Positions 42,093 to 51,705 are shown, numbered from the stretch's first letter. The stretch: 64,000 nt of DNA from Minisyncoccota bacterium (GCA_012515515.1 JAAYYE010000010.1:19811-83810), one strand, 5' to 3'. Notes: generated by a model from the sequence alone, not told the origin. A program made the numbers and translations.

Positions 42093-42788
42093 ATGTATAA
42101 AATATTAATTCTAGAAGATGATCTAAATTTATTAAATACCTTACAAGGGGTACTCAAAAAAGCTGGCTATCAAGTTGATCTGGCGCAAAAGCTCTCTAGA
42201 GCGGAAGAATTAGTTGCAGAGCAAGATTATGATTTGCTAATTTTTGATCGTCTAATTGGTCAAGAAGATAGTGCTAATTTTTTAGAAGAAATTAAAAATG
42301 AAAAAAAATTTCTTCGGATATTAGTGATTAGTCACAAAAAACTTCTTCCTGACCGACTTTTATCACTCAAAGTCGCGGATGATTTTTTAGCCAAACCCTT
42401 TGTCCTTAATGAATTTCTGCTTAAAGTCAAAAATTTACTATCTCGCTCTAAACTGAGTGTTGAAGATAGTTTTGCTTGTCCATATTTTTTTCTGAATGAT
42501 TCCGGGATTTTACAGAGTGCTAAAAATAAGCAAAGCTTCTATTTGCCAAAAAAAGAAAAACTGATTTTAGAATGTTTATTGTTGCATCAAAATCAGGCTG
42601 TTAGCTATCAAAGCATTATGAATTATGTTTGGCCTAATTTAGATAATTTACCACAACAACGAACTCTTAATGTCTATGTAAGAAGAATTAGATTAAAAAT
42701 TGGTAATTTCGGTCAATATATTAAAACTATTCGAGATTATGGTTTTATTTTAGATTGTAGCCAAGCGGAATCTCAACAAAAGCAGTAG
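42093..42788 (+). CDS. OmpR/PhoB-family response regulator
   Basis: Receiver domain (1-115): acidic pair E8-D9-D10, phospho-acceptor D52 (LLIFDRLIG), switch S80, K101 (LAKPF). The C-terminal winged-helix DNA-binding domain (about 140-228) includes LPKKEKLILECLL, the recognition region LNVYVRRIRLKIG and the wing IKTIRDYGFIL. A weak Shine-Dalgarno (AGAAGG) precedes the ATG. The last 44 nt overlap the end of a convergent histidine-kinase gene. Confidence 0.93.
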   Translation: MYKILILEDDLNLLNTLQGVLKKAGYQVDLAQKLSRAEELVAEQDYDLLIFDRLIGQEDSANFLEEIKNEKKFLRILVISHKKLLPDRLLSLKVADDFLAKPFVLNEFLLKVKNLLSRSKLSVEDSFACPYFFLNDSGILQSAKNKQSFYLPKKEKLILECLLLHQNQAVSYQSIMNYVWPNLDNLPQQRTLNVYVRRIRLKIGNFGQYIKTIRDYGFILDCSQAESQQKQ

Positions 42789-43377
42789 ATCCCTGATCTT
42801 TTTTACTAATAAATTTAATTGTTCCTGAAAATTTATTTTTAATAATTCTTTTAGAATAAAAAATTCCTACGCCTTGGTGATCATCTTTGAGAGAATAAAA
42901 TTTTCTACCTAGCAACTGTTGCTCTAACCAGCTCATTCCACTTCCTCCATCTGTTATTGCAATTTGCAAATTTTCTTTGGCAATTTGTGTTTTAACTAAC
43001 ACTATTTTATTAACATTTGTTGATCGATAAGCTTCAACCGCATTATTAAGTAAACAATTAATTACTTCCTGAAATAGCAACTTATTGCCACTTAAAATAA
43101 GGTCATTACTTTGTTTTAACTGTTTAGTGTAGGAAACATCCTGATGAAAGCATTGATTCAGTAAAATAATTTCCACCAAAGCATCATTGACTGTAAATGA
43201 CTCCCTATTTCTTTCGCTATTAAGTAGATTTTTTAAATAATTGGCGCTTAATAATATCTCTTTAAGATTGCGAGTATTATTTTTTTCACTCAAGGCTAAT
43301 TGGCTATTTAGTAAGATATTGGACAGAGGAGTGCTGGCAGCATGTTTAAAAAAGTCAAAATGTGAGAAGTGCTTCAT
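42745..43377 (-). CDS. Soluble (cytoplasmic) sensor histidine kinase
   Basis: 210 residues with no membrane segment or sensor domain. It starts almost directly with an H-box, FFKHAASTPLSNIL (His 12), followed by the dimerisation helices. The HATPase domain has N-box EVINCLLNNAVEAY (104-117), G1 DGGSGM (143-148) and G2 GVGIFYSKRI (169-178). All catalytic motifs are present, so it should be active. Lacking a sensor, it needs a partner for input; the membrane pseudo-kinase at 41028-41933 is the obvious candidate. A Shine-Dalgarno (AAAGGGG) supports the start. It converges with and overlaps the response regulator gene by 44 nt. Confidence 0.85.
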   Translation of the reverse strand: MKHFSHFDFFKHAASTPLSNILLNSQLALSEKNNTRNLKEILLSANYLKNLLNSERNRESFTVNDALVEIILLNQCFHQDVSYTKQLKQSNDLILSGNKLLFQEVINCLLNNAVEAYRSTNVNKIVLVKTQIAKENLQIAITDGGSGMSWLEQQLLGRKFYSLKDDHQGVGIFYSKRIIKNKFSGTIKFISKKDQGSTAFVEIPLGYNLK

Positions 43378-43388
43378 AAAGCCCCTTT

Positions 43389-43457
43389 CTGTAAAACAAA
43401 TAATAAATCACAGTTTACAGACCATACATAAAATTAACGTAAAGTTTTTAGTAAAAC
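43389..43457. promoter_or_regulatory. Repeated GTAAAAC/GTTTAC motifs upstream of the soluble kinase gene
   Basis: GTAAAAC at 43391-43397 and 43451-43457, GTTTAC (its complement type) at 43413-43418 and GTAAAG at 43439-43444. CTGTAAAAC (43389-43397) and GTTTACAG (43413-43420) form an inverted repeat 12 nt before the kinase start. They may be binding sites for the OmpR-type regulator; inference only. Confidence 0.3.
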
Positions 43458-43461
43458 TTAC
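43439..43461 (-). terminator. Weak AT-rich hairpin at the end of the glycan operon
   Basis: On the - strand GTAAGTTTT and AAAACTTTAC pair with one bulged base around the stop codon of the GT39 gene, followed by GTTAATTTTA. It is a poor terminator and overlaps the GTAAAAC motifs, so it could equally be an operator. Confidence 0.25.
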
Positions 43462-45011
43462 TTTTTTGGGATTAAAAAGCTAATGTCCCACAGTTGCAAG
43501 CAAGGTGCTTCGTTGGGACGACAGTATTCGTGTAGTAAATAGCGCTTATCTAAATCAATTCTTAATCGATGTGAATTAACCAGCAGCCAAACGTTTTTAT
43601 AATTACGACTTTTTTCAATAAAATTCTCGGGAATAGCTGAGATTGGTTGACCAATACCTTCTACCACTAAATTAGTAAGGTTTTTTTGATGCAAATACAT
43701 TAGTATCCCATCAGGCAAAGTCCCGAAATAGCCCTCTGTAGCGACCGCTAGGCTCTGCTTTTCTTTACTTTCCAGCATTAATTGACTGACCTCATAAATA
43801 CCCTGACCACTAGACCATTCTTCTAAATATTGAGCCCGATCAGCTCGGCTGAAAGGAATATCATCAATAGAAAAATAACTGGGAATAATGAATCCAAAAC
43901 TTTGAATGAGAATTGAGATTGCAAGTAAGCCTCCTATAATTCGATAAATTAATTTTTTTTGTGTGAATAAATAAGTTAAATTTAGAGCAGCTGAAATAAT
44001 TAAAAAAAGACTGGCAGGCAATAAATATCTTGGATAAATAATTTTTCCCATACAAGCTAGGGGTAAAATAAAAGCCAAAAAAGAGGTTAATAATAGAAGT
44101 TGTTCTTTGCGCTGCTCTTTGTTAAAAAAAACAAAGGCTAACAACAGCAAGCCCAAAGCAAAATATTGTAAATATTGCTCAATAAAAAATTTAAGATTAT
44201 TAAAAGTGGTATTAATCACTTCTATTTTAAATAATGAACTAAGTGGATGTAAAAAATCTCCGCCTCGACTAAATATCTGTGGGAAAACCGCTAGACGTTT
44301 AAAACTATAAAAAAGCAAAAGACCTAAACCAAGAGCCAAAGCCAAAGCCAAAATATTTTTACCCAAACTCTTGACATCAAATTTTTTAGAATAAAAAAAT
44401 AAAACAAATAAAACAAGTAAACTTGGAATAAATAAGAGTGCGCTTAATTTACTAAATAAAGCTAAAAAAAAGCTGAGACTTAATAAGAGTAAATATTTTA
44501 ATTTAATATTTTTGAGAAATTTTAAGCCGAAGTAAAAACTTAAATTTAAATTAAAAAATAATAAAGCATCGGTTAAAGCCATACGATGATGAAAAAAAGT
44601 AAAAGGTGAAAGGATAGTCATTAACATGGCCAAATATTGCACTAGCTGTTGTTGCTTAGTATCTTTGCTAAATTCTTTGCCGATGAGGCCAATGATTAAG
44701 ACATTGCCAGCTCCAATAAGTACAGATAAAAATCTTCCAGCAAAAAGCGGATTAGTAAACATAAACTGAAAGGGGATCATCAACCACATTTGTAAAGGGG
44801 TTTTTCCGTCATTCATCGGAAAAAATAGATAACGACGCCAGTCATCAATGATCAACTGTGTCCAACGAATGTAGATGGCTTCATCAGCAAAAACCGGTAG
44901 TTTAATTAAACGAAACAAAGTTAGCAAAAAATAAACAATTAAAATTGCTAATAAAATCAGATAATGCTTTTTTTTAGCGCTTAGTGTTTTTAACATGTTT
45001 ACTGATGACAT
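43458..45011 (-). CDS. GT39/ArnT-like membrane glycosyltransferase
   Basis: GT-C fold enzyme using a polyprenyl-phosphate sugar donor on the outer face of the membrane. About 11-12 helices; the catalytic first loop has FADEAIYIRW (conserved D-E). The next loop holds MNDGKTPLQMW, typical of PMT-related enzymes. The C-terminal 110 residues are extracytoplasmic and contain two closely spaced cysteines (CRPNEAPC). The start could also be ATG 44996. Last gene of the - strand glycan operon; it overlaps the preceding gene by 38 nt. Confidence 0.85.
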   Translation of the reverse strand: MSSVNMLKTLSAKKKHYLILLAILIVYFLLTLFRLIKLPVFADEAIYIRWTQLIIDDWRRYLFFPMNDGKTPLQMWLMIPFQFMFTNPLFAGRFLSVLIGAGNVLIIGLIGKEFSKDTKQQQLVQYLAMLMTILSPFTFFHHRMALTDALLFFNLNLSFYFGLKFLKNIKLKYLLLLSLSFFLALFSKLSALLFIPSLLVLFVLFFYSKKFDVKSLGKNILALALALGLGLLLFYSFKRLAVFPQIFSRGGDFLHPLSSLFKIEVINTTFNNLKFFIEQYLQYFALGLLLLAFVFFNKEQRKEQLLLLTSFLAFILPLACMGKIIYPRYLLPASLFLIISAALNLTYLFTQKKLIYRIIGGLLAISILIQSFGFIIPSYFSIDDIPFSRADRAQYLEEWSSGQGIYEVSQLMLESKEKQSLAVATEGYFGTLPDGILMYLHQKNLTNLVVEGIGQPISAIPENFIEKSRNYKNVWLLVNSHRLRIDLDKRYLLHEYCRPNEAPCLQLWDISFLIPKK

Positions 45012-46248
45012 TATATAAAAAATATAAACCGTAAGTAACTGCTGGAAACCATAAAATTATTTGTTTATAAAGTAAGAGATTAGGTAAATCACGATCAAAA
45101 AATAACCAAGGCACATAAATAATATCTGGTAAATAGCTAAAAAGAGCGCTACAAGAAAAAATTAATAGACAATTTCTCCACCATTTGCTTTTTAATAGTG
45201 GTAAAAAAGCCATCGGCCAAATTAGATACCAAGTTAAAAAACGTTGAGAGCGAGCGGTAATTAGGGGTACAAAAAACGCAATGCTCATTAAATCCCAAAA
45301 ATAGTAATTAATAAAGTTTCTTGCTTTGACAAACCAGGTGTTTTTGGCCAAAGCCAAATTCTTTATTTTATTTTCTAAAAATAAATAAAGAAAAAAAGGA
45401 ATAGTTAATAGACTGGTATATTTAATAAAAATAGAAAATAATATTAAGGCGATTATTAAACATAAAAGTAAAAAATTCTTTTTACCTTCTTTGACAAATT
45501 TCTTAGTGAGTAAAAAAGCTAATAAAATTGGCCACATCATCCACCAATCATTGTGAGCACTGCTTAAAGTTTCGATGAGAATTAGAGGATTGAGCAAGAG
45601 CATTGCCAAATGATAATTTTTTTTGGAATCATTGATTAATAATTTATTTAAGCAGAAAGCACTGATGAGTAGGCCTAAAAAAGCAAATATTTTAAAATTT
45701 AACCAAGTAAAAATAAATTTACCAAAACCAAAAAAATAAGGAATAGTTGAAATTCCAGACCAAACCTCTCCATAAGGAGCAGCAGTGTGGGTATTATTCA
45801 TAAAGCGGATCCAGGGATCAGCAGAAAATGTTAGAGCTACCACTCGGTGAGGGTTAACAGCATATTTGACCAACATTCTGGCATTAAATATGTAATTAAA
45901 TACATCATGAGATAGGGCGTTATAACTAACTAATAGCAGTAAAACAATCAATATAAGCAGTAAAACTATTTTTTTATTAGAAAAAATAGTTTTTTTTGGC
46001 CAAAATTTAATTAAATAAAAATAATTAATAATTAAAGCTGTTGTTAAAATTAAATAAACAATAATTCTTAGTGCATGATTGGGCAAAATTTTTTGCCATA
46101 AAAAATTTTGCCAATTAATAATAATGGGCTGATTAATTAAGGTTAAATTGGGGTCAGTAAAGACATAAGAAAAAACTGCCCAAAATAGAAAAAGAATTAG
46201 ATAGCTTAGCAAAAAAATTATAAACTTTTGCTTCTTATTGTTTAACAT
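44974..46248 (-). CDS. GT-C type membrane glycosyltransferase (MptB/GT87-like)
   Basis: Polytopic protein (about 11 helices). The loop after helix 3 contains NALSHDVFNYIFNARMLVKY and then NPH, a pattern of polyprenol-phosphate-mannose-dependent mannosyltransferases in which Asp is catalytic. A further conserved region is SSAHNDWWMMWPIL. The sugar donor is probably made by the GT2 enzymes of the same operon. Overlaps the upstream gene by 14 nt and the downstream gene by 38 nt. Confidence 0.75.
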   Translation of the reverse strand: MLNNKKQKFIIFLLSYLILFLFWAVFSYVFTDPNLTLINQPIIINWQNFLWQKILPNHALRIIVYLILTTALIINYFYLIKFWPKKTIFSNKKIVLLLILIVLLLLVSYNALSHDVFNYIFNARMLVKYAVNPHRVVALTFSADPWIRFMNNTHTAAPYGEVWSGISTIPYFFGFGKFIFTWLNFKIFAFLGLLISAFCLNKLLINDSKKNYHLAMLLLNPLILIETLSSAHNDWWMMWPILLAFLLTKKFVKEGKKNFLLLCLIIALILFSIFIKYTSLLTIPFFLYLFLENKIKNLALAKNTWFVKARNFINYYFWDLMSIAFFVPLITARSQRFLTWYLIWPMAFLPLLKSKWWRNCLLIFSCSALFSYLPDIIYVPWLFFDRDLPNLLLYKQIILWFPAVTYGLYFLYNVISKHVKNTKR

Positions 46249-47011
46249 GATTGGGGTATTTTCCAGATAAATCAGCTATTCTAATGCGCATAATATCTAA
46301 AAACATTAAAAAAGAATCTTTTACAGGATTAACCCGATCAGTTTTATGATGTTGCCAGATTACTGGTACCTCTTTCATTTTATAATTATATTTTTTAGCT
46401 AAATATAATAATTCCACATCAAAAGCTCCAGTAAATGCATCTCGACGATGAGCCTGACCAGAATAGACGTAAAGTTTAGGGAACAAGTCTTTAGTTGCTT
46501 GAGCTGAAAATAATTTAAAACCGCATTGGGTGTCAAGCATTCCTGGGACTGCTAATATTTGCACCAAGAGATTGAAGACTCTGCCCATCACATGGCGATA
46601 AACCGGCTCTTTTTGTCTTTGAGCACCAATAATTTCTCTTGAGCCAAAAATAATTTGAAACTGTTCAGAATATTTTAGTAAGGAATTAAGCTCGCTTAAT
46701 GGAGTTGACTGATCAAAATCACTATATAATCGCCATTGTCCTTTTGCGGCTAACATCCCCGCGCTGACCGTTGGCCCTTTGCCTCGATGAGGATTTTTTA
46801 ACACTCTAATGCGCTGATCTTTTTTAGCAAATTTTTCTAACAAGGCCGTCGTGCCATCGCTAGAGCCATCATCACTTAAAATTAATTCCCATGACTGCGG
46901 ATACTGCTTAAGAAAATCATAAACTTCATCTAATACCCCCCGCTTAATATTTCTTAATTCATTATAAGAGGGCAGAATGACGGATAAATAAATTGACATA
47001 TTCTTACTCAT
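46235..47011 (-). CDS. Family 2 glycosyltransferase, Alg5-like polyprenyl-phosphate glucosyltransferase
   Basis: Transfers a hexose from a nucleotide sugar to polyprenyl phosphate. GT-A motifs: SVILPSYNE, LSDDGSSDGT, LYSDFDQSTPLSEL (a DxD-like site, here DFDQST as in dolichyl-phosphate beta-glucosyltransferases) and CGFKLFSA. No transmembrane helix, so it is a peripheral enzyme. It overlaps its upstream neighbour by 8 nt. Confidence 0.88.
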   Translation of the reverse strand: MSKNMSIYLSVILPSYNELRNIKRGVLDEVYDFLKQYPQSWELILSDDGSSDGTTALLEKFAKKDQRIRVLKNPHRGKGPTVSAGMLAAKGQWRLYSDFDQSTPLSELNSLLKYSEQFQIIFGSREIIGAQRQKEPVYRHVMGRVFNLLVQILAVPGMLDTQCGFKLFSAQATKDLFPKLYVYSGQAHRRDAFTGAFDVELLYLAKKYNYKMKEVPVIWQHHKTDRVNPVKDSFLMFLDIMRIRIADLSGKYPNHVKQ

Positions 47012-48539
47012 TATAATTGTTTTCCGCTTTTCCTAATACGCTAATTTCCGGCCCCTGATCGAGCTGATATTTTTCTAAAATGTTTTTCTCAGGAAATACG
47101 GCAATTTCATAAATATTTAGATCAAGTAGATCTTCTTCTTTTTTCTCTTCATTAATGATGAAAAGTTTCTCAGCTTGATGATGATCTTCAATTTTGACTG
47201 GTGGGTTGGTCATGGTAGATAAGAAATAACGATAATTCATGCCGTATAAATCCTTAGATTCAGAGAGCAAAACTATGTTATATTTTTCTCCACCTGCTAC
47301 TCGATCATGAATGCTCTTGGCTACTGCCCTCATATCATTCACCCCCCAGCCACTATCAGCAAAATTATATAATTTTAGATTGTTAACAATAAAAACGAGA
47401 AGAAATACACCGCTCACTAAGTAAAATAACTTCTTTATTTTAATTTTATCGAGTAAGTAAGCCTGAAAGATAGCCACCATTGGCAAAAGATAGGCAAAAT
47501 AATGAGTGTAAATATCGTGTTGATATAAACTTAAGCCCGCTATACCCGTAAATAAATAAGCAAAAAGAACTTTGTCTGCTTTTTTAAGCTTATCTCGATT
47601 AGTGAATATGTAATAGAGAAAAAAAGCCAAACTAATATACATAAGCCAATAATTAATTTTCGATTCACCAAGTAAACTATCAAATAATACTGTTCTACCT
47701 TGTTTTCTTAAGTCATGGGTGAAAAGTTTAACTATGGCGTTAATGCCTTGTCGACCCTCTTTTCTTTCTAGTTTAAAACTTTCTTCTTTACCAACAATGT
47801 TTTTTAGAGCATTGATATTGCGCCAATCATGTTTCAGATCAAATAATAATAGAGGAGTGAGAGAGAGCAAAAAAATTACTACTGACAAAAGGCCAAATTT
47901 AATTAGTTGTTTAGAATTTTTTTGGGAAATTTTCTTTTTTAAATCTATTAGGAAAATAATGCCAGCACCAGCCAAGGACAAGAGTGTGACATAGTGCAAC
48001 TGGGCTAAAATGCTAAACATGGCACTTACCAACAACCAATATCGACCATCCTTTTTCCAGGCTAAATAAGTGAAATAAAACATTAACAAGGAAAAAAATG
48101 GTGCAGGATTGGGATTCCAACTAAAACGAGCTAAATTAATGTTAGTACTGGAAAGGGCAAAAAAAATCGTGGCAAAAATGGCTATCTTGTTATTAAACAT
48201 TTTTTTACTTATCAGATAAACTAAGGCCACGGTAATCACCGACAAGGCGGCTACGGCATAAACTGGGCCTATGGGATTAGGATAGCTAATAAACAAAAAA
48301 GGCAACATAAAATAATAGTAAAATGGTCCTAAATACATGTTGCCGATGCTAGTGACTGGGCCAATAAAGACTGGATCCTTCTCTTTAAAAATGTTAGCTA
48401 CTACAAGCGCGTCCCGACCTTGGTCGCCCATAAACATATAATTGTTGGGTAAATTATAAAAACGCAAAAACGTTGCAATAAGCAAAATGATGATTAAAAA
48501 AATATTATTGGGTGTTAAATATTTTTTGATTTTTTGCAT
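47004..48539 (-). CDS. GT39-like membrane glycosyltransferase
   Basis: About 11 transmembrane helices. The first extracytoplasmic loop carries MGDQGRDALV with the conserved acidic pair (D...RD) of the PMT/ArnT superfamily, and then TSIGNMYLGPFYYYFMLP. The second loop has ARFSWNPNPAPFF. An extracytoplasmic C-terminal domain of about 110 residues ends the protein. Substrate and acceptor are unknown. Confidence 0.85.
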   Translation of the reverse strand: MQKIKKYLTPNNIFLIIILLIATFLRFYNLPNNYMFMGDQGRDALVVANIFKEKDPVFIGPVTSIGNMYLGPFYYYFMLPFLFISYPNPIGPVYAVAALSVITVALVYLISKKMFNNKIAIFATIFFALSSTNINLARFSWNPNPAPFFSLLMFYFTYLAWKKDGRYWLLVSAMFSILAQLHYVTLLSLAGAGIIFLIDLKKKISQKNSKQLIKFGLLSVVIFLLSLTPLLLFDLKHDWRNINALKNIVGKEESFKLERKEGRQGINAIVKLFTHDLRKQGRTVLFDSLLGESKINYWLMYISLAFFLYYIFTNRDKLKKADKVLFAYLFTGIAGLSLYQHDIYTHYFAYLLPMVAIFQAYLLDKIKIKKLFYLVSGVFLLVFIVNNLKLYNFADSGWGVNDMRAVAKSIHDRVAGGEKYNIVLLSESKDLYGMNYRYFLSTMTNPPVKIEDHHQAEKLFIINEEKKEEDLLDLNIYEIAVFPEKNILEKYQLDQGPEISVLGKAENNYNE

Positions 48540-48557
48540 TTAAAAATTAACTTTAAA

Positions 48558-49745
48558 TTATTTCTTTTTTTTCCAAATGAAATTATTGTAAGCAAAAAAA
48601 TTCCAAAACATGCCAATTAAAATACCAGTAACGGCGTAGATCATGCCAGTATCAACATCGATTGAAACAATTGGTAGAGTAAACAGTTTAAACAAACCAA
48701 TGGTATTTTCTCCAATGGTTGCCACCAGCATTTGGATAACTAGCGAACCCATAGAGGCTAAATTAAATTCTAAAAACTTTTTGAGAATTGATTGGTTTTT
48801 AATTTTTCGATCAGCAAAAGTCCAAAGATTATTAAGAATAAAGTTACAAATAATTGCTGTTTCAGTACTTAAGATAGTTGCTAAAGTAAAATCACTAAAA
48901 AATGCATATTGAAAATCTGGAATTAAGAAACGGTATAAAGTTAATGAGGAGAGTTGAACCAAGGCACCAGTTAAACCAACTGCAGCAAATTTAAATATCC
49001 TTGAATTGAATATTTCTTGAATTCTCACTTTCATAATATATAACAAAGTATTTTTGATATACTCTGGTCCTATTTTGCTTTTACCGATTTCCCGATCTTT
49101 AAAAGCAAAAGCTACTTCATTAATTTTAAATTTTTTTTGTCGGGCTTTATTTAAGAAGCCGATTTGAAAAGTATAACCGAAAAATCGCTCAGACTCCAGT
49201 TCTTTGGCGACGGCTTGATAAACTTCTTTTTTGATTGCTCGAAAACCAGTTGTCCAATCTTTGATAGAGAAATCCCACATGACAGTGCGAATAAATAAAT
49301 TACCAAAAACACTTAAAAATTTTCGATGTAATCCCCAGTTTTCTGGGATAGAGCCGCCTTTTATATAACGTGAACCCAAAACAAGATCACTACCTTCATT
49401 AATTTGCTCAAGCATTTGCGGAATTTTTTGTGGATCATGTGAGAGATCTGCATCAAATTCAAAAACGACATCAGCTTGGAGTTGATTAAAAGCATGATCC
49501 ATACCTTTTAAATAGGCTGCCCCTAAACCCTCTTTATTTTTTTTCAGCAATAATTTTAAAAAAGGATATTGTTTTTGCAACTTTTTGACGACCTGAGCAG
49601 TCCCATCTGGAGAATTATCATCAACCACTAAAATTTGCATTTGCCAATCATGGATTTGCTGAAAAACTGCTGCAAGTTTTTTAATAGTTATTGGTAAATT
49701 TCCTGCCTCGTTATAAGTGGGGATAATAACAATTGCTTTTGACAT
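48558..49745 (-). CDS. Polyprenyl-phosphate mannosyltransferase (GT2) fused to GtrA-like membrane domain
   Basis: Residues 1-240 are a dolichol-phosphate-mannose-synthase-type GT2: IIPTYNEAGNLP, VVDDNSPDGTAQVV, EFDADLSHDPQKIP (the DxD site) and SRYIKGGSIPENWG. Residues 250-395 are a four-helix GtrA domain (FAAVGLTGALVQLSSL, then CNFILNNLWTFADR, then FWNFFAYNNFIW) thought to flip the lipid-linked sugar. It supplies donors for the GT-C enzymes in the operon. Confidence 0.92.
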   Translation of the reverse strand: MSKAIVIIPTYNEAGNLPITIKKLAAVFQQIHDWQMQILVVDDNSPDGTAQVVKKLQKQYPFLKLLLKKNKEGLGAAYLKGMDHAFNQLQADVVFEFDADLSHDPQKIPQMLEQINEGSDLVLGSRYIKGGSIPENWGLHRKFLSVFGNLFIRTVMWDFSIKDWTTGFRAIKKEVYQAVAKELESERFFGYTFQIGFLNKARQKKFKINEVAFAFKDREIGKSKIGPEYIKNTLLYIMKVRIQEIFNSRIFKFAAVGLTGALVQLSSLTLYRFLIPDFQYAFFSDFTLATILSTETAIICNFILNNLWTFADRKIKNQSILKKFLEFNLASMGSLVIQMLVATIGENTIGLFKLFTLPIVSIDVDTGMIYAVTGILIGMFWNFFAYNNFIWKKKK

Positions 49746-49755
49746 ATTTATACAT

Positions 49756-50733
49756 TTAAGCAGCTGATTTTTTTTCGATCTCTAGGTCAGCTTCAACCAT
49801 GAGTTTGACTAAATCTGCAAAACCCACACTGGGTTGCCAATTGAGTTTCGTTTTAGCTTTACTAGCATCACCAATTAATAAATCCACCTCTGCTGGACGA
49901 TCAAAGGCAGGATTGTGTTTGTAATATTGTTGCCAATCGCCAAGGTCGGCAGCCTGACAAGCCAATTCAAGAAATTCTTGAACACTGTGGGTTTCGCCAG
50001 TGGCAATAACATAATCATCGGGATTTTCTTGTTGGAGCATCAAATGCATGGCTCTCACATAGTCTTTAGCGTAACCCCAATCTCTTTTAGCATCCAGGTT
50101 GCCTAATTCCACATATTGTTGTTTGCCTAGTTTGATTCGAGCAATAGCATTACTAATTTTTCTAGTAACAAATTCTAAACCGCGTCGAGGTGACTCATGA
50201 TTAAATAAAATACCAGAGACGGCAAACATATCGTATGACTCTCGATAATTAACCGTGATCCAGTGTCCATAAATCTTGGCAACTCCATAAGGCGAGCGGG
50301 GATAAAAAGGAGTATTTTCATTTTGCGGTACTTCGCGAACTTTACCAAACATTTCGCTTGAGCTGGCCTGATAAAATTTGGCTTCTGGACAGGCTAAACG
50401 CACCGCTTCGAGAACTCTGGTAACACCAATAGCGGTGAATTCACCGGTGAGAATCGGTTGTTCCCAAGAGGCCTGAACAAATGATTGGGCGGCTAAGTTG
50501 TAGACTTCATCGGGTTTAATTTTTTGCAGGGCAAAGGTGAGTGAATGCTGATCCATTAAATCACCAGAAACTAATTTTAAATTGGGATTGTGGATAATAT
50601 TTTGAATTCTAGCAAAATTTTGCGTGCTAGTACGTCTAGTCAAACCATAAACCTGATATCCTTCTTCTAACAATAATTCAGCCAAATATGAACCATCTTG
50701 ACCAGTAATTCCGGTGATAAATGCTTTTTTCAT
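49756..50733 (-). CDS. gmd: GDP-mannose 4,6-dehydratase
   Basis: Short-chain dehydrogenase family enzyme forming GDP-4-keto-6-deoxy-mannose. NAD(P)-binding ITGITGQDGSYLAELLLEEG, the signature GLTRRTSTQNFARI, catalytic SSSEMFG and YxxxK (YGVAKIYGHW), and the family-specific NHESPRRGLEFVTRK. 325 residues, in the shorter range for Gmd. Followed by rmd in the operon, 3 nt apart. Confidence 0.95.
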   Translation of the reverse strand: MKKAFITGITGQDGSYLAELLLEEGYQVYGLTRRTSTQNFARIQNIIHNPNLKLVSGDLMDQHSLTFALQKIKPDEVYNLAAQSFVQASWEQPILTGEFTAIGVTRVLEAVRLACPEAKFYQASSSEMFGKVREVPQNENTPFYPRSPYGVAKIYGHWITVNYRESYDMFAVSGILFNHESPRRGLEFVTRKISNAIARIKLGKQQYVELGNLDAKRDWGYAKDYVRAMHLMLQQENPDDYVIATGETHSVQEFLELACQAADLGDWQQYYKHNPAFDRPAEVDLLIGDASKAKTKLNWQPSVGFADLVKLMVEADLEIEKKSAA

Positions 50734-50736
50734 AAT

Positions 50737-51705
50737 TTACCTTTCTTCGCTTTGATCTGCCTGTTTGCGCCACCAATTAAGCACTCTTTCTAGGGTGGCG
50801 TCAAGAGAATATTGAGTGTCCCAAGCTAAATTTTTTATTTTTTTATTATCACAAATTAGTATTGGGCGATCACTTGGTCTTAAGAGTGCTGGATCAGTTT
50901 CTAATTTTATATCAACTTTGGCGAGAGCGATTAGTTTATCTAAAACTTCTTGCATGCTATAGCCAATTCCAGAACCAACATTATAAACTTCAGCACTCAC
51001 GCCCTGATTCATTAGCAGGATGTAGGCTCTAACCACGTCTTTGACATCTGTTAAATCTCTAATTGTCGACAAATTACCCACTTTCATCACCTCACTTTGA
51101 CCCCTCTCGATTTGCACAATTTCATGGGCAAAATCACTCACCGCAAAACCTAAAGCTTGTCGCTCGCCAATGTGATTAAAAGGTCTAACCCGAACAATGT
51201 CTAGCTTTTCACTTTGGCTATAAGAATAACTTAAAAAATCTTGAATCATTTTTGAGAGTGCGTAGGGATTGGTGGGGCCAAGTGGCGCGTTTTCATCTAA
51301 TTTTTGATCGGAATCTTGATATTCAAGGGCGCTGCCCACACTTAAAAGCCGAGCTTTAGGACAACACTCCTTGACCGCATCAAGAATGTTAAGCTGTAAT
51401 TTTAGATGAGTTTCTAAAATAAACTGTTGTTGTTTGAAACTATTTCCGACATTAGCTAGTGATGCCAAGTGGTAGATTTGCTGAGGCTGGAGTTTATTTA
51501 ATAAAGCCTTAGTTTGTTCGTGATCGGTTAAATCAAGAGCGTGAATATGCTCATTGCCCAGTAAATCATTTAAAAAACCAGCTTGATCGCGAAAGGCCGT
51601 GACATGAATATTGCTGTAGCCCAATTCAAGCAGGGCTTCAACTAAATGACTGCCAGCAAAACCAGTACCGCCAGTAATCAAAATTGTTTGTTTTTTATCA
51701 AGCAT
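50737..51705 (-). CDS. rmd: GDP-6-deoxy-D-mannose reductase
   Basis: Reduces the Gmd product to GDP-D-rhamnose. ITGGTGFAGSHLVE, GSALEY and YALSKM (catalytic S, Y, K). RPFNHIGERQALGFAVSDFA and GNLSTIRDLTDVKDVVRAY are typical of Rmd rather than of GDP-fucose synthase. RPSDRPILICDNKKIKNLAW near the end also supports Rmd. Confidence 0.85.
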   Translation of the reverse strand: MLDKKQTILITGGTGFAGSHLVEALLELGYSNIHVTAFRDQAGFLNDLLGNEHIHALDLTDHEQTKALLNKLQPQQIYHLASLANVGNSFKQQQFILETHLKLQLNILDAVKECCPKARLLSVGSALEYQDSDQKLDENAPLGPTNPYALSKMIQDFLSYSYSQSEKLDIVRVRPFNHIGERQALGFAVSDFAHEIVQIERGQSEVMKVGNLSTIRDLTDVKDVVRAYILLMNQGVSAEVYNVGSGIGYSMQEVLDKLIALAKVDIKLETDPALLRPSDRPILICDNKKIKNLAWDTQYSLDATLERVLNWWRKQADQSEER

